From the NCBI RefSeq assembly GCF_900114385.1, contig NZ_FOSW01000009.1, forward strand, positions 158,871 through 222,870: a stretch of 64,000 nucleotides of DNA, written 5' to 3'. Shown piece after piece: positions 53,484-62,274 of the stretch; positions within the stretch are counted from its first letter, which is position 1, and each line of letters starts with the position of its first letter. Source of the stretch: Geodermatophilus ruber. GTDB lineage: Bacteria; Actinomycetota; Actinomycetes; Mycobacteriales; Geodermatophilaceae. The notes beneath the pieces were generated by a model. It searched no databases. It was not told where the DNA came from and saw nothing but the letters and a program-made list of their open reading frames with translations. Made by a program: the position numbers and the translations under genes.

Positions 53484-56400
53484 GTGCCCGACCCCTTCGA
53501 CACCGCCGAGCTGCGCCGGCGGGTGCTGGCCGCCTGGACCGGGTCCCCGGCCCGCTTCCGGGAGGACGCCAACGCCGAGGAGGACCTCGTCCGCGGCGGG
53601 TACCGGGACCGCCTGCTCGTCGAGCTGGCCCAGAATGCCGCCGACGCGGCCGCCCGGGCGGGGGTGCCGGGCCGGTTGCGGCTCGAGCTGGTCGAGGACG
53701 GCGCGGGCGGGGAGGTGCTGCGGGCGGCCAACACCGGGGCGCCGCTGGACCCGGCCGGGGTACAGGGGCTGGCCTCGCTGCGGGCGTCGGCCAAGCGCGA
53801 CGACCCGGCGAGCGTCGGCCGGTTCGGGGTGGGCTTCGCCGCGGTGCTGGCGGTCAGCGACGAGCCGGCCGTGCTCTCCACCACCGGGGGCGTCGCCTTC
53901 AGCGCCGCCCGCACCCGGGCCGCGGTCGCCGCCGTTCCCGAGCTGACCGGGGAGCTGGCCCGCCGCGACGGCGGGGTGCCGGTGCTGCGGTTGCCGTGGC
54001 CGGCGGAGGGGGCGCCGCCGGCGGGCTTCGCCACCGAGGTGGTGCTGCCGCTGCGCGCCGGGTCCCGGGCCGCCGTCCGGGCCGCGCTGGAGGAGCTCGG
54101 CGCCGAGCTGCTCCTCGCCCTGACCGGGCTCGAGGCCGTCGACGTCGTCCTCGACGGCGCCGTCCGCACGCTCTCCCGTGGACTGCCCGCACCGAAGGTC
54201 CGCCTCCGGGACGGGGACCGGACGACCACCTGGTACGTCGTCGAGCGCTCGGGCGAGCTCCCGGCCGAGCTGCTCGCCGACCGGCCGGTCGAGGAGCGCG
54301 AGCGGCGGGCCTACACCGTGACGTGGGCGGTGCCGGTGGACGACGACGGCCGCCCGGTGCCGCTGCCGCTGCCGCAGCGGGTGCACGGGCCCACGCCCAG
54401 CGACGAACCGCTGACCCTCCCGGCCCGGCTGATCGCGCCGTTCCCGCTCGGGCCCGACCGCCGGCACGTGCTGCCCGGGCCGGTCACCGACGCGCTGGTC
54501 GCCGTCGCCGCCGAGGGCTACGCCGCGCTGCTCGCCGCCCTGCCGCCGGACCCGGCGGTGCTGGCGCTGGTCCCGCGGATCGGGCTGGCCGGCGGCGAGC
54601 TGGACGCGGCGCTGGGGACGGCGGCGCTCGGCCGGCTGCGGGCGGCGGCGTGGCTGCCGGTCGCCGGCGCCGGGGAGGAGCGGCAGCCGCCCGCCCGGGC
54701 CGCGGTGCTGGCGGAGGCGACCGAGCCGCGGGTCGCCGCGCTGACCGGCGTGGTGCCCGGGCTGCTGCCGGCCGACTGGTCCCGCCGCTCCGGCGCCCCG
54801 GCCCTGGCCGCGCTCGGCGTGCGCGCGGTGGGGACGGCCGAGGCGGTGGAGGCGGTGCGCGGGGTGGACCGCGCGCCCTCCTGGTGGGCCGGCCTGTATG
54901 CGGCGCTCGACGGCGCCGACCGCGAGGACCTCGCCGCGCTCCCGGTGCCGCTGGCCGACGGGCGGACCGCGCACGGCCCGGCCGGCGTGCTGCTGCCCGA
55001 CGCCGGGCTGCCGGTCGAGCGGCTGGGGCCGCTGGGCCTGCGGATGGCCGCCCCGGAGGCGGTGGCGCCGCCGGCCGCCCGCCGGCTGCTGGAGCGGCTG
55101 GGCGCCCGGCCGGCCACCGCCGCGGGGGTGCTCGCCGACCCGGAGGTGCGGGCGGTGGTGGAGGGCTCGCTGGACGCAGCCGAGGACGCCTGGGACGCCG
55201 ACCCCGCCGCGCTCGCCGACGCGGTGCTCGCGCTGGTGGCGGCCGCCGGGACGGCCCCCGGGGAGCTGCCGTGGCTGGCCGAGCTCGCGCTGCCGGACGC
55301 CGACGGCGGCTGGGCGCCGGCCGGGGAGCTGGTGCTGCCCGGGTCCCCGTTCGCCGCCGTCCTCGGCCCGGGGTCCCTGGGCACCCTGGACGCCGGCACC
55401 GCTGCGGCGACCGACCCGGCGGTGCTGCGCGCGGTCGGGGTGCTGGACGGCTTCGCGGTGGTCGCCGCCGAGGACCCCGACGAGCTTGACGTCGACGGCG
55501 CGCAGGAGTGGGCGGACGCCGTCCTCGACCGGCTGCCCGCCGACGCGCCGCCGCCGCGGTGGCCGGCGGTGACCGCCGTCCGGGACCTGGAGCTGGTCGA
55601 GGACTGGCCGCGGGCCCTGCCGCTGCTGGCCGCGGCGCCGGCGGAGGCGTGGGCGGACGTGCCGCTGGACGGGGTCCCGGTGCCCGGCTACCTGCGGTGG
55701 TGGCTGTCCACCCACCGGGTCCTCGACGACCGCCGTCCCGACCGGTTGCGGCACCCCGAGAGCCGCGAGCTGCAGGGACTGTACGAACCGGCGCGGGCCG
55801 GGGCGGAGCTGCTGGCGCTGCTGCGGCCGCCGGCGACGGTGGCCGACGTGCTGGCCGACGTCGACGGCGCGGTGGACCTGCTCGACCGGCTGGGGAACTT
55901 CGCGCGCACGGTGCCGCCGGCGGTGCTGCGGACGGTCTACGCCCGGCTGGCCGCGGCGCTCGACGGGGTGGACGTGGACCCGCCGGAGCGGGTGCGGGTC
56001 GCCCCGGACCGGGTGGTGGACGCCGGGGACGCCGTGGTGCTGGACGCGCCGTGGTTGCAGCCACTGGTCGATGCGGCGCTGGTGCCCGCCGGGGGGACGC
56101 CGGGCGCGGTGGCGGATCTGCTCGACCTGCCGCTGGCCGGGGAGGTGGTCCGCGCCGCGGTGGAGAGCCGCCCGTCCCGGGTGGTCCGGTGGGTGGAGCT
56201 GCCCGGCGCGGAGCTGGCCGCCGCCCGCCTCGGCCGCTCGCTGCTCGAGGGTGCAGCGGTGCTCGAGGGTGAGGTGGCCCTGCACGACCGGCTGCGGGTC
56301 GGTGGCCGGGCGGTGCCGTGGTGGGCGGAGGACGGCGTCTTCCACGTCGACGGCAGCCCCGCCGCGCTGGGCCGGGCGCTGGCCTGGCGGGCCGGTGCCT

Positions 56401-56486
56401 GGCCGCTGCGGCAGGCGCTGGCCGAGGCGTTCGCCTGCCCCGACCGGGCGGCCGAGCTCGCCGCCGAGGACGCCGTCGACCCGTGA
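53484..56486 (+). CDS. Sacsin/Hsp90-like GHKL ATPase, 1000 residues
   Basis: The N-terminal 230 residues form a GHKL (Hsp90-type) ATP-binding domain: LLVELAQNAADAAARAG is the N-box with the catalytic Glu and Asn, and SVGRFGVGFAAVLAVSD the G2 box. About 770 residues follow, rich in Ala, Leu, Pro, Gly and Asp, without a known domain I can name. Sacsin-like proteins of this size occur in actinobacteria and are of unknown function; a chaperone role is inferred from the ATPase fold. The GTG at 53484 is chosen because the family motif begins soon after; an earlier start would run into the divergent PPK2 gene. Confidence 0.78.
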   Translation: MPDPFDTAELRRRVLAAWTGSPARFREDANAEEDLVRGGYRDRLLVELAQNAADAAARAGVPGRLRLELVEDGAGGEVLRAANTGAPLDPAGVQGLASLRASAKRDDPASVGRFGVGFAAVLAVSDEPAVLSTTGGVAFSAARTRAAVAAVPELTGELARRDGGVPVLRLPWPAEGAPPAGFATEVVLPLRAGSRAAVRAALEELGAELLLALTGLEAVDVVLDGAVRTLSRGLPAPKVRLRDGDRTTTWYVVERSGELPAELLADRPVEERERRAYTVTWAVPVDDDGRPVPLPLPQRVHGPTPSDEPLTLPARLIAPFPLGPDRRHVLPGPVTDALVAVAAEGYAALLAALPPDPAVLALVPRIGLAGGELDAALGTAALGRLRAAAWLPVAGAGEERQPPARAAVLAEATEPRVAALTGVVPGLLPADWSRRSGAPALAALGVRAVGTAEAVEAVRGVDRAPSWWAGLYAALDGADREDLAALPVPLADGRTAHGPAGVLLPDAGLPVERLGPLGLRMAAPEAVAPPAARRLLERLGARPATAAGVLADPEVRAVVEGSLDAAEDAWDADPAALADAVLALVAAAGTAPGELPWLAELALPDADGGWAPAGELVLPGSPFAAVLGPGSLGTLDAGTAAATDPAVLRAVGVLDGFAVVAAEDPDELDVDGAQEWADAVLDRLPADAPPPRWPAVTAVRDLELVEDWPRALPLLAAAPAEAWADVPLDGVPVPGYLRWWLSTHRVLDDRRPDRLRHPESRELQGLYEPARAGAELLALLRPPATVADVLADVDGAVDLLDRLGNFARTVPPAVLRTVYARLAAALDGVDVDPPERVRVAPDRVVDAGDAVVLDAPWLQPLVDAALVPAGGTPGAVADLLDLPLAGEVVRAAVESRPSRVVRWVELPGAELAAARLGRSLLEGAAVLEGEVALHDRLRVGGRAVPWWAEDGVFHVDGSPAALGRALAWRAGAWPLRQALAEAFACPDRAAELAAEDAVDP

Positions 56487-56516
56487 CGGGCCGCGGCTAC
56501 CGCGAGCGGCGGGCGG

Positions 56517-56804
56517 CTACTGCGACCGGCGGGTCCTGCGCGCCTGGTGGGCCTCCCACCGGGCGCGGTCCTTCGCGCGGGCGTCCTTGGTCTTCTCCCG
56601 GTGCGCGGCGCGGCGGCGGGCCCGCGCCATCTCCCGCTCCTCGAACGTGGAGTGCTGCTCCCAGTTGCTCGCCAGGACCGCCACGACCCAGATGCACAGG
56701 CCGAGGATGGTCACGAAGGCGGCGAGGATCGGGTCGAGGAGGAGGAACGCCGCGACCGTCACGACCGCCCAGAACCCGCCCCACACGATCAGCCGCTTGG
56801 ACAC
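56517..56804 (-). CDS. Small membrane protein, two helices and basic tail
   Basis: A 95-residue protein with two adjacent hydrophobic segments (LIVWGGFWAVVTVAAFLLL and PILAAFVTILGLCIWVVAV) and a 45-residue C-terminal tail full of Arg, Lys, Glu and Ala, predicted helical. The start is GTG at 56804 (VSKRL); an upstream ATG would add 44 residues. I do not recognise the family. The gene is convergent to the sacsin-like gene and divergent to the STAS gene. Confidence 0.65.
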   Translation of the reverse strand: MSKRLIVWGGFWAVVTVAAFLLLDPILAAFVTILGLCIWVVAVLASNWEQHSTFEEREMARARRRAAHREKTKDARAKDRARWEAHQARRTRRSQ

Positions 56805-57031
56805 GCACCCAGTATCCCGCGTGCGCCGGGCGGGTCCTCGCCCGGCAGTGCCGTCGCCGGTCGCGATCGGGACATGAGGCCGGACGGACCCTTGCGCTCG
56901 AGCGGCTGGGCTCCTACGGTCGGGGCAGCGGTTCAATCAGGCAGCCGTGGTACCAGCACCGGACTCTTCGCCGTGCTGCGGTGTCGCTGCCGTGGTTCTC
57001 CGTACGGGCCCGCTCTCTCGATGAGGCTTCC

Positions 57032-57397
57032 GTGACCGCTACCTCCCTCCCGCCCAGCCAAGATCTCGTGTCGGTCGATGTGACCGCTGTTGATGACCGC
57101 GTGCGCCTCACCGTCGTCGGCGAGGTGGACTCCTCCTCCGCCCCCGCCCTCCGCGCCGCCCTCGGCGACGTGCTCGTCGCCGGCGTCACCCAGGTGATCG
57201 TCGACCTCGACGGGGTGACCTTCCTCGACTCCGCCGGCCTCTGCGTGCTCGCCGGGGCCCACCGCCAGGCCACCGAGCTCGGTCTCCGGCTGCGCATCCT
57301 GGCCTCCGGCCGTCCCGTCATCCGCCCGCTGCAGCTCACCGGGCTGTGGGAGCTGCTCGACGTCGAGCAGGTCGAGCCGAGCAGCGGCGCCGCCTGA
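57032..57397 (+). CDS. STAS-domain anti-anti-sigma factor
   Basis: A 121-residue protein with one STAS domain: VRLTVVGEVDSSSAPALRAAL then VIVDLDGVTFLDSAGLCVLAGAH, where Ser in DSAGL is the phosphorylation site of SpoIIAA/RsbV proteins. Unphosphorylated, it should bind an anti-sigma kinase and free a stress sigma factor. No kinase or sigma factor gene is adjacent, so its partner lies elsewhere. The start is GTG at 57032 with GAGG six bases upstream. A perfect hairpin follows the gene. Confidence 0.88.
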   Translation: MTATSLPPSQDLVSVDVTAVDDRVRLTVVGEVDSSSAPALRAALGDVLVAGVTQVIVDLDGVTFLDSAGLCVLAGAHRQATELGLRLRILASGRPVIRPLQLTGLWELLDVEQVEPSSGAA

Positions 57398-57421
57398 GCC
57401 GCCGCACCGCCGCCTGGTCCA

Positions 57422-57447
57422 GCCGCCACCGCCCGAGCGGTGGCGGC
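57422..57447 (+). terminator. Intrinsic-type terminator after STAS gene
   Basis: GCCGCCACCGC (57422-57432) pairs perfectly with GCGGTGGCGGC (57437-57447) around CCGA (11-bp stem). Confidence 0.7.
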
Positions 57448-57539
57448 GCATCCGCGCGCCCGCGGAGAGGCCGCTGTCCCGGCCCGGCGCCCCCAGGGGG
57501 AGACTCTGGGGACGCTGGCGACGAACGAGGAGGACCCCC

Positions 57540-58757
57540 GTGCGGAATGCGGTCATCTGTGAGCCCCTGCGGACCCCGGTGGGGGGCTTCGGCGGATCGC
57601 TCCGGGACGTACCGGCGCAGGACCTGGCCGCCACGGTCATCCGCGCGCTGATGGAGCGCACCGGGCTGCCCCCGGAGTCGGTGGACGACGTGGTGCTCGG
57701 CCACTGCTACCCGACGATGGATGCCCCGGCGATCGGCCGGGTCGCGGCGCTGGACGCCGGCCTGCCGGTCACCGCCTCCGGCATCCAGCTCGACCGGCGC
57801 TGCGGGTCCGGCCTGCAGGCGGTGCTGTACGCCGCGATGCAGGTGCAGACCGGCGCCGCCGACGTCGTCCTGGCCGGCGGGGCGGAGTCGATGAGCAACG
57901 CGCCCTTCTACTCGACCGCCATGCGCTGGGGCGTCAAGGCCGGGCCCGGGGTGCTGCTCAACGACGGGCTGGCGCGCGGCCGGGTGACCGCCGGCGGCCG
58001 GAACCACCCGGTGCCCGGCGGCATGCTCGAGACCGCGGAGAACCTGCGCCGCGAGTACAAGATCTCCCGCGAGGAGCAGGACGAGTACGCCGTCCGCAGC
58101 CACCAGCGCGCCGCCGCGGCCGCCGAGGCCGGCCGGTTCGCCGACGAGATCGTCCCGGTGACGGTGACGCACCGGAAGGGTGAGACCGTCGTCGACCGCG
58201 ACGAGCACATCCGCCCGGACTCGACCGTGGAGACCCTGGCGAAGCTGCGCCCGATCATGGGCAAGGACGATCCGGAGGCCACGGTCACCGCGGGCAACGC
58301 CAGCGGCCAGAACGACGGCGCCGCGATCGCCATCGTCACCACCCCGGAGAAGGCCGCCGAGCTCGGCCTGCGCCCGCTGGCCCGGCTGGTCTCCTGGGCC
58401 GTCGCCGGCGTGCCGCCGGCGACCATGGGCATCGGCCCGGTCCCGGCCACCGCCAAGGCCCTCGACCAGGCCGGGCTGGCGCTCAAGGACGTCGACCTGA
58501 TCGAGCTCAACGAGGCCTTCGCCAGCCAGGTGCTCGCGGTGACCCGCGAGTGGGACTTCACCGAGCGTGACTTCGAGCGGACCAACGTCAACGGCTCCGG
58601 GATCTCCCTCGGCCACCCGGTGGGCGCCACCGGCGGCCGCATCCTGGCCACGCTGACCCGCGAGATGGCCCGCCGCGACGCCCGCTACGGGCTGGAGACC
58701 ATGTGCATCGGCGGCGGGCAGGGGCTGGCCGCGCTGTTCGAGCGGGTTCCGGCGTGA
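57540..58757 (+). CDS. Thiolase (acetyl-CoA C-acyltransferase)
   Basis: A 405-residue thiolase with Cys88 (LDRRCGSGLQAV) as nucleophile, His359 (SLGHPVGATG) and Cys389 (MCIGGGQG) as base and proton donor; NEAF is present. It catalyses condensation or thiolytic cleavage of 3-ketoacyl-CoA. GAGGAGG precedes the GTG start. Its stop overlaps an SDR gene (GTGA), forming a PhaA/PhaB-like pair. Beta-oxidation and polyhydroxybutyrate synthesis are both possible; no PHA synthase is in the window. Confidence 0.9.
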   Translation: MRNAVICEPLRTPVGGFGGSLRDVPAQDLAATVIRALMERTGLPPESVDDVVLGHCYPTMDAPAIGRVAALDAGLPVTASGIQLDRRCGSGLQAVLYAAMQVQTGAADVVLAGGAESMSNAPFYSTAMRWGVKAGPGVLLNDGLARGRVTAGGRNHPVPGGMLETAENLRREYKISREEQDEYAVRSHQRAAAAAEAGRFADEIVPVTVTHRKGETVVDRDEHIRPDSTVETLAKLRPIMGKDDPEATVTAGNASGQNDGAAIAIVTTPEKAAELGLRPLARLVSWAVAGVPPATMGIGPVPATAKALDQAGLALKDVDLIELNEAFASQVLAVTREWDFTERDFERTNVNGSGISLGHPVGATGGRILATLTREMARRDARYGLETMCIGGGQGLAALFERVPA

Positions 58758-59515
58758 GCGCTGCCGACGGCCGTGTCGCGATCGTCACCGGCGCCGCCCG
58801 CGGCATCGGTGCCGCCACCGCCCGTCGGCTGGCCGCCGACGGCTTCGCCGTCGCCGTGCTCGACCTGCAGGAGGACGACGCCCGCGGAACCGCGCGGGCG
58901 ATCGAGGAGGCGGGCGGCCGGGCGCTCGCGGTGGGGGCCGACGTCGGTGACAGCGAGCAGGTGAGCGCCGCCGTCGACCGGGTCGCCGACGCGCTCGGCC
59001 CGCCGCTGGTGCTGGTCAACAACGCCGGGGTCACCCGCGACAACCTGCTGTTCAAGATGACCGACGCCGACTGGGACCTGGTGATGCACGTGCACCTGCG
59101 CGGCTCGTTCCTGATGACGCGGGCGGTGCAGCAGCACATGGTCGAGGCCGGCTGGGGCCGGATCGTCAACCTGTCCAGCGTCTCGGCGCTGGGCAACCGC
59201 GGTCAGGCCAACTACGCGGCGGCCAAGGCCGGGCTGCAGGGCTTCACCAAGACCCTCGCCATCGAGCTGGGCAGGTTCGGGGTGACCGCGAACGCCATCG
59301 CCCCGGGGTTCATCGTCACCGACATGACCCGGGCGACCGCCGCCCGCATCGGCGAGGAGTGGGAGCCCTACGTCGAGAAGCGGGCCGCGGCGATCCCGGT
59401 GCAGCGCGCCGGGCAGCCCGAGGACATCGCGCACACGGTCTCGTTCCTGGTCAGCGAGGGTGCCGGGTTCGTCTCCGGCCAGGTGATCTACGTGGCCGGC
59501 GGCCCCCGCACCTGA
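58754..59515 (+). CDS. FabG/PhaB-like 3-oxoacyl reductase (SDR)
   Basis: A 253-residue SDR with TGAARGIG, NNAGVTRD and LSSVSALGNRGQANYAAAK (Ser, Tyr-x3-Lys), all FabG signatures. It should reduce 3-oxoacyl-ACP or acetoacetyl-CoA with NADPH. Translation is coupled to the thiolase gene by a GTGA overlap, so the pair likely works on the same C4 or longer 3-ketoacyl-CoA. It ends near the convergent DUF1206 gene. Confidence 0.87.
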   Translation: MSAADGRVAIVTGAARGIGAATARRLAADGFAVAVLDLQEDDARGTARAIEEAGGRALAVGADVGDSEQVSAAVDRVADALGPPLVLVNNAGVTRDNLLFKMTDADWDLVMHVHLRGSFLMTRAVQQHMVEAGWGRIVNLSSVSALGNRGQANYAAAKAGLQGFTKTLAIELGRFGVTANAIAPGFIVTDMTRATAARIGEEWEPYVEKRAAAIPVQRAGQPEDIAHTVSFLVSEGAGFVSGQVIYVAGGPRT

Positions 59516-59555
59516 GCCGCGTCACCCCGGCGGGCGGGCCCGCGGGGCGCGGGCG

Positions 59556-60428
59556 TCACGACGACGGGTCGCGGTCGGGGTAGCAGGCCCGGGCGAGGGC
59601 GTAGACGCCGAATGCGGCGAAGCCGACCGCGATCCCGGTGAGCAGCCGGGGGCCGGCCTCGACCGCGGCGATCGCGGTCATGGCGCCGTCCAGCCCGGTG
59701 GCGGTGGAGACGTCCGCCGAGCTGCCCGCCTGCCACAGCAGCACGCCGACGAGAGCGAAGGCGAGACCCTTCGCGACGTAGCCGACGCGTCCGGTCGCGG
59801 CGATGAGCGGTTCCCAGCGGTCGGGGGCCGCGGGCAGGTCGATGTCGCGCATGAACCCGCCGGTGAGGCCCCGGGCGAGCGTGTAGACGCCGACGCCGAC
59901 CACGGCGACGGCGACGCTGAGGACCAGGGCCGCACCCCCGGGGAAGCGCAGCGTCTGGCTGGTCAGCTCGCGCAACCGCTCGTCGGCCTCGTACTCGGCG
60001 CCGACGGCGAAGAGCACCGCGGTGACCCCGAGGACGGCGTAGACCGCGGCCTTGGCGAGGCACTTGGCGCAGACGTAGGCCGCCCGCCTCCAGCGCTCAC
60101 GCTCGAGCAGACCGTGCCACCACAGCAGCACCTCGCCGGCCTGCCAGACGGCCAGAGAGAGCATGCCCACCCCGATGACCCACAGCAGCAGCCGCCCGCC
60201 GGGTGAACCGGCGACGGCGTGCAGCGCACCGGTCTGGTCGGCGTCGGCGTCGGTGTCGCGGGCACCCCGGGCCAGCTGCAGCGCGAGCCAGCCGATGAGC
60301 AGGTGCATCGCGCCGTAGGCGACGAGGCCGACGCGGGCCACGGCCTCGAGCACGGGGTGGTCGGTGACCTCCCGGGCGGACTCGGCGGCCCGGTGAACAC
60401 GGTCGAGCAGCGAGCGGGCGGTCGGCAC
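59556..60428 (-). CDS. DUF1206 membrane protein 1
   Basis: A 290-residue protein with six or more predicted helices arranged in three similar blocks (ARVGLVAYGAMHLLIGWLAL; AKAAVYAVLGVTAVLF; GRVGYVAKGLAFALVGVLL), the internal repeat of DUF1206. Function is unknown. Start is GTG at 60428. It is followed on the same strand by none but preceded by a paralogue 67 bases away. Confidence 0.82.
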   Translation of the reverse strand: MPTARSLLDRVHRAAESAREVTDHPVLEAVARVGLVAYGAMHLLIGWLALQLARGARDTDADADQTGALHAVAGSPGGRLLLWVIGVGMLSLAVWQAGEVLLWWHGLLERERWRRAAYVCAKCLAKAAVYAVLGVTAVLFAVGAEYEADERLRELTSQTLRFPGGAALVLSVAVAVVGVGVYTLARGLTGGFMRDIDLPAAPDRWEPLIAATGRVGYVAKGLAFALVGVLLWQAGSSADVSTATGLDGAMTAIAAVEAGPRLLTGIAVGFAAFGVYALARACYPDRDPSS

Positions 60429-60495
60429 GGGTCGATCGTGCGCGAGGGCGCGGGCGGCGGCTACCTCGACGGATTCCCGCCGCGGCGAACGGTGC

Positions 60496-61347
60496 TCAGG
60501 TGCGCTCGGGGTAGCGGGCGCGGATGAAGCAGAAGGCGCCGAACGCGGCGATGCCCACGGCGATCAGGGTGAGCAGCAGCTGGCCGAACGGCGCCGCGAG
60601 GACGGTGCGCAGCGCGCCGTCCAGACCGGTGGCCTTGGCCGGGTCGAAGGTGACCGCGGCATACACCAGCAGGCCGCCGACCAGTCCGAGGGCGACCCCC
60701 TTCGCGGGGTAGCCGGCCATGCCCAGCTTCTCGACCAGCGCCGTGGCCTTCGGCGGTGCCTGGGCCAGGTCGATCTCCTTGAGGAAGCGCTTCGAGAGGC
60801 CCTTGTAGACCAGGTAGACGCCGACCCCGATGACCACCAGGCCGGCGATCCCGACCAGCCAGCGCCCGCCGGGCCAGCTGAAGACGCCGCTGGTCTCCTG
60901 CTGCTGCTGACCCGAGCTGGACTGCCCGCCACCGGTGGCGAAGCGGATCGCCAGCACCGCCAGCGCGAGGTAGACGGCGGTCTTCGCGACCGACTTGCCG
61001 ATCTTCTTCAGCGCCCTCGTCCGGGCCTCGCCGCCCAGGGACAGGCCGCGGCGCCAGAGCAGCGCCTCGGTCAGCTGCCAGGCCGCCAGGGCGATCATCC
61101 CGACGGCGATCACCCACAGCAGCGGCTTGCCCACCGGCTGCTCGGCCAGGGTGGCCATCGCCCCGGACTGGTCGGCCGGCGCACCGGTGTTCCCGCCCCA
61201 CGCCAGCTGGAGGGCCAGCCAGGCGATCAGCAGGTGCACCACGCCGTAGGCGATCAGGCCCACGCGGGCCAGGTTCTCGAGGGCGCCGCTGCTGCCCGCG
61301 CGGCGGGTCGTGCCCGCTGCCGAGCCCGCTGTTCCCGGACCGCTCAT
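60496..61347 (-). CDS. DUF1206 membrane protein 2
   Basis: A 283-residue paralogue with the same three-block repeat (ARVGLIAYGVVHLLIAWLAL; VAKTAVYLALAVLAIRF; GMAGYPAKGVALGLVGGLLV) and a Ser/Gln-rich luminal loop (SSSGQQQQETSG). GGGAGGAG precedes the ATG at 61347. Adjacent to DUF1206 protein 1 and in the same direction, suggesting gene duplication and perhaps a heteromeric complex. Function is unknown. Confidence 0.85.
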   Translation of the reverse strand: MSGPGTAGSAAGTTRRAGSSGALENLARVGLIAYGVVHLLIAWLALQLAWGGNTGAPADQSGAMATLAEQPVGKPLLWVIAVGMIALAAWQLTEALLWRRGLSLGGEARTRALKKIGKSVAKTAVYLALAVLAIRFATGGGQSSSGQQQQETSGVFSWPGGRWLVGIAGLVVIGVGVYLVYKGLSKRFLKEIDLAQAPPKATALVEKLGMAGYPAKGVALGLVGGLLVYAAVTFDPAKATGLDGALRTVLAAPFGQLLLTLIAVGIAAFGAFCFIRARYPERT

Positions 61348-61555
61348 GCCGTCTCGCTCCTCCCGGATCCCGGGAATCAGCCTGGCACAGCGCGACCGGG
61401 CGTGCCGGGTCGAGCGCGGGCAGGGTGGCGTCCCGGCCGGTGGCGCGGGCACCTCCCCGTGCCGGCTGCGCACCCTGACGAGGGGTGACACGGGTCGCGC
61501 CGGATCGCCGGGGACCGGCCCGGACCGCGCGCGCCGGTAGGGGACACTGGCACCC

Positions 61556-62176
61556 GTGGCGAGCGGCGGAACGGCAGGAACGGTGGAGCGGACCAGCCCG
61601 GAGGTGGCGCGCAGGACCTGGCCGCGGTGGCTCGCCGGTGGCATCGCGCTGCTGCTCGTCGCGGTCGTGGCGGTGTTCTGGTCCGACGGCGGGGACCGGC
61701 TGCTGCTCGGGATCGTGGGCGCGGCGGCCGCGGTGCGTGGCGCCATCGGGACGACCCGGCCGCCCGCTCGGCGTGCCGCCCTCGTGATCGGCGGGCTCGC
61801 CGCTGTCGGCCTCGCGCTGGCCTCCGCGCCGCTGTCGGGCTGGGTGCTGCTCGCCGGCGTGCCCGCGGCCCTGCTGACCGGTGCGCTGGTCCTGCTCGGC
61901 CGCGGGGGTGCCGTCCGCCGCAGCGGCCAGGCCGGGCTGGTGTGGACGGCCCTGCTGACCGGGGTGCTCGTCGTCACCGGCATCGCCTCGAGCTGGGAGC
62001 GGGCTGCCGGCGGCGCCGCGGTGGCCGCCGCGCTCGGCGTCGGGCTGGTCGGGGTCTTCCTGCTGGTGAACGCGGTCAACCTCCGCGCGGTCGCGGTGCA
62101 GCCCCCGGCCCCGGCCCGGCCGTCGGCCTGCGCGGGGTGTGCCTGCGGGGCCGGCGGGTGCGGCGTCCGCGCCTGA
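61556..62176 (+). CDS. Membrane protein with Cys-rich C-terminus
   Basis: A 206-residue protein with five or six predicted helices (from residue 27 to 175). The C-terminus is unusual: ACAGCACGAGGCG, four or five Cys in twelve residues, which could bind metal or be lipid/redox-modified. I recognise no family. GTG at 61556 is the start; the spacing to a ribosome-binding site is poor. It is divergent to the DUF1206 genes and lies 98 bases before the CYP152 gene on the same strand. Confidence 0.65.
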   Translation: MASGGTAGTVERTSPEVARRTWPRWLAGGIALLLVAVVAVFWSDGGDRLLLGIVGAAAAVRGAIGTTRPPARRAALVIGGLAAVGLALASAPLSGWVLLAGVPAALLTGALVLLGRGGAVRRSGQAGLVWTALLTGVLVVTGIASSWERAAGGAAVAAALGVGLVGVFLLVNAVNLRAVAVQPPAPARPSACAGCACGAGGCGVRA

Positions 62177-62274
62177 GCCGCCCGGCCGCCGCCCCGAGCG
62201 GCCGTCCCTGCGTGAGCAGCGCCGGCGCCGAGGCCGGCGGTTAGCCGGTGTCCCGGGATGGGCATCGCTGCCCC

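Noticed and set aside
53424..56345. A 973-residue minus-strand frame opposite the sacsin-like gene
   Set aside because: Arg/Gln/His-rich shadow with no domain; the plus strand has GHKL motifs.
57540..59515. Polyhydroxybutyrate operon (phaAB)
   Set aside because: The thiolase-SDR pair fits, but no PHA synthase, phasin or depolymerase is in the window, so a specific PHB role is not supported.
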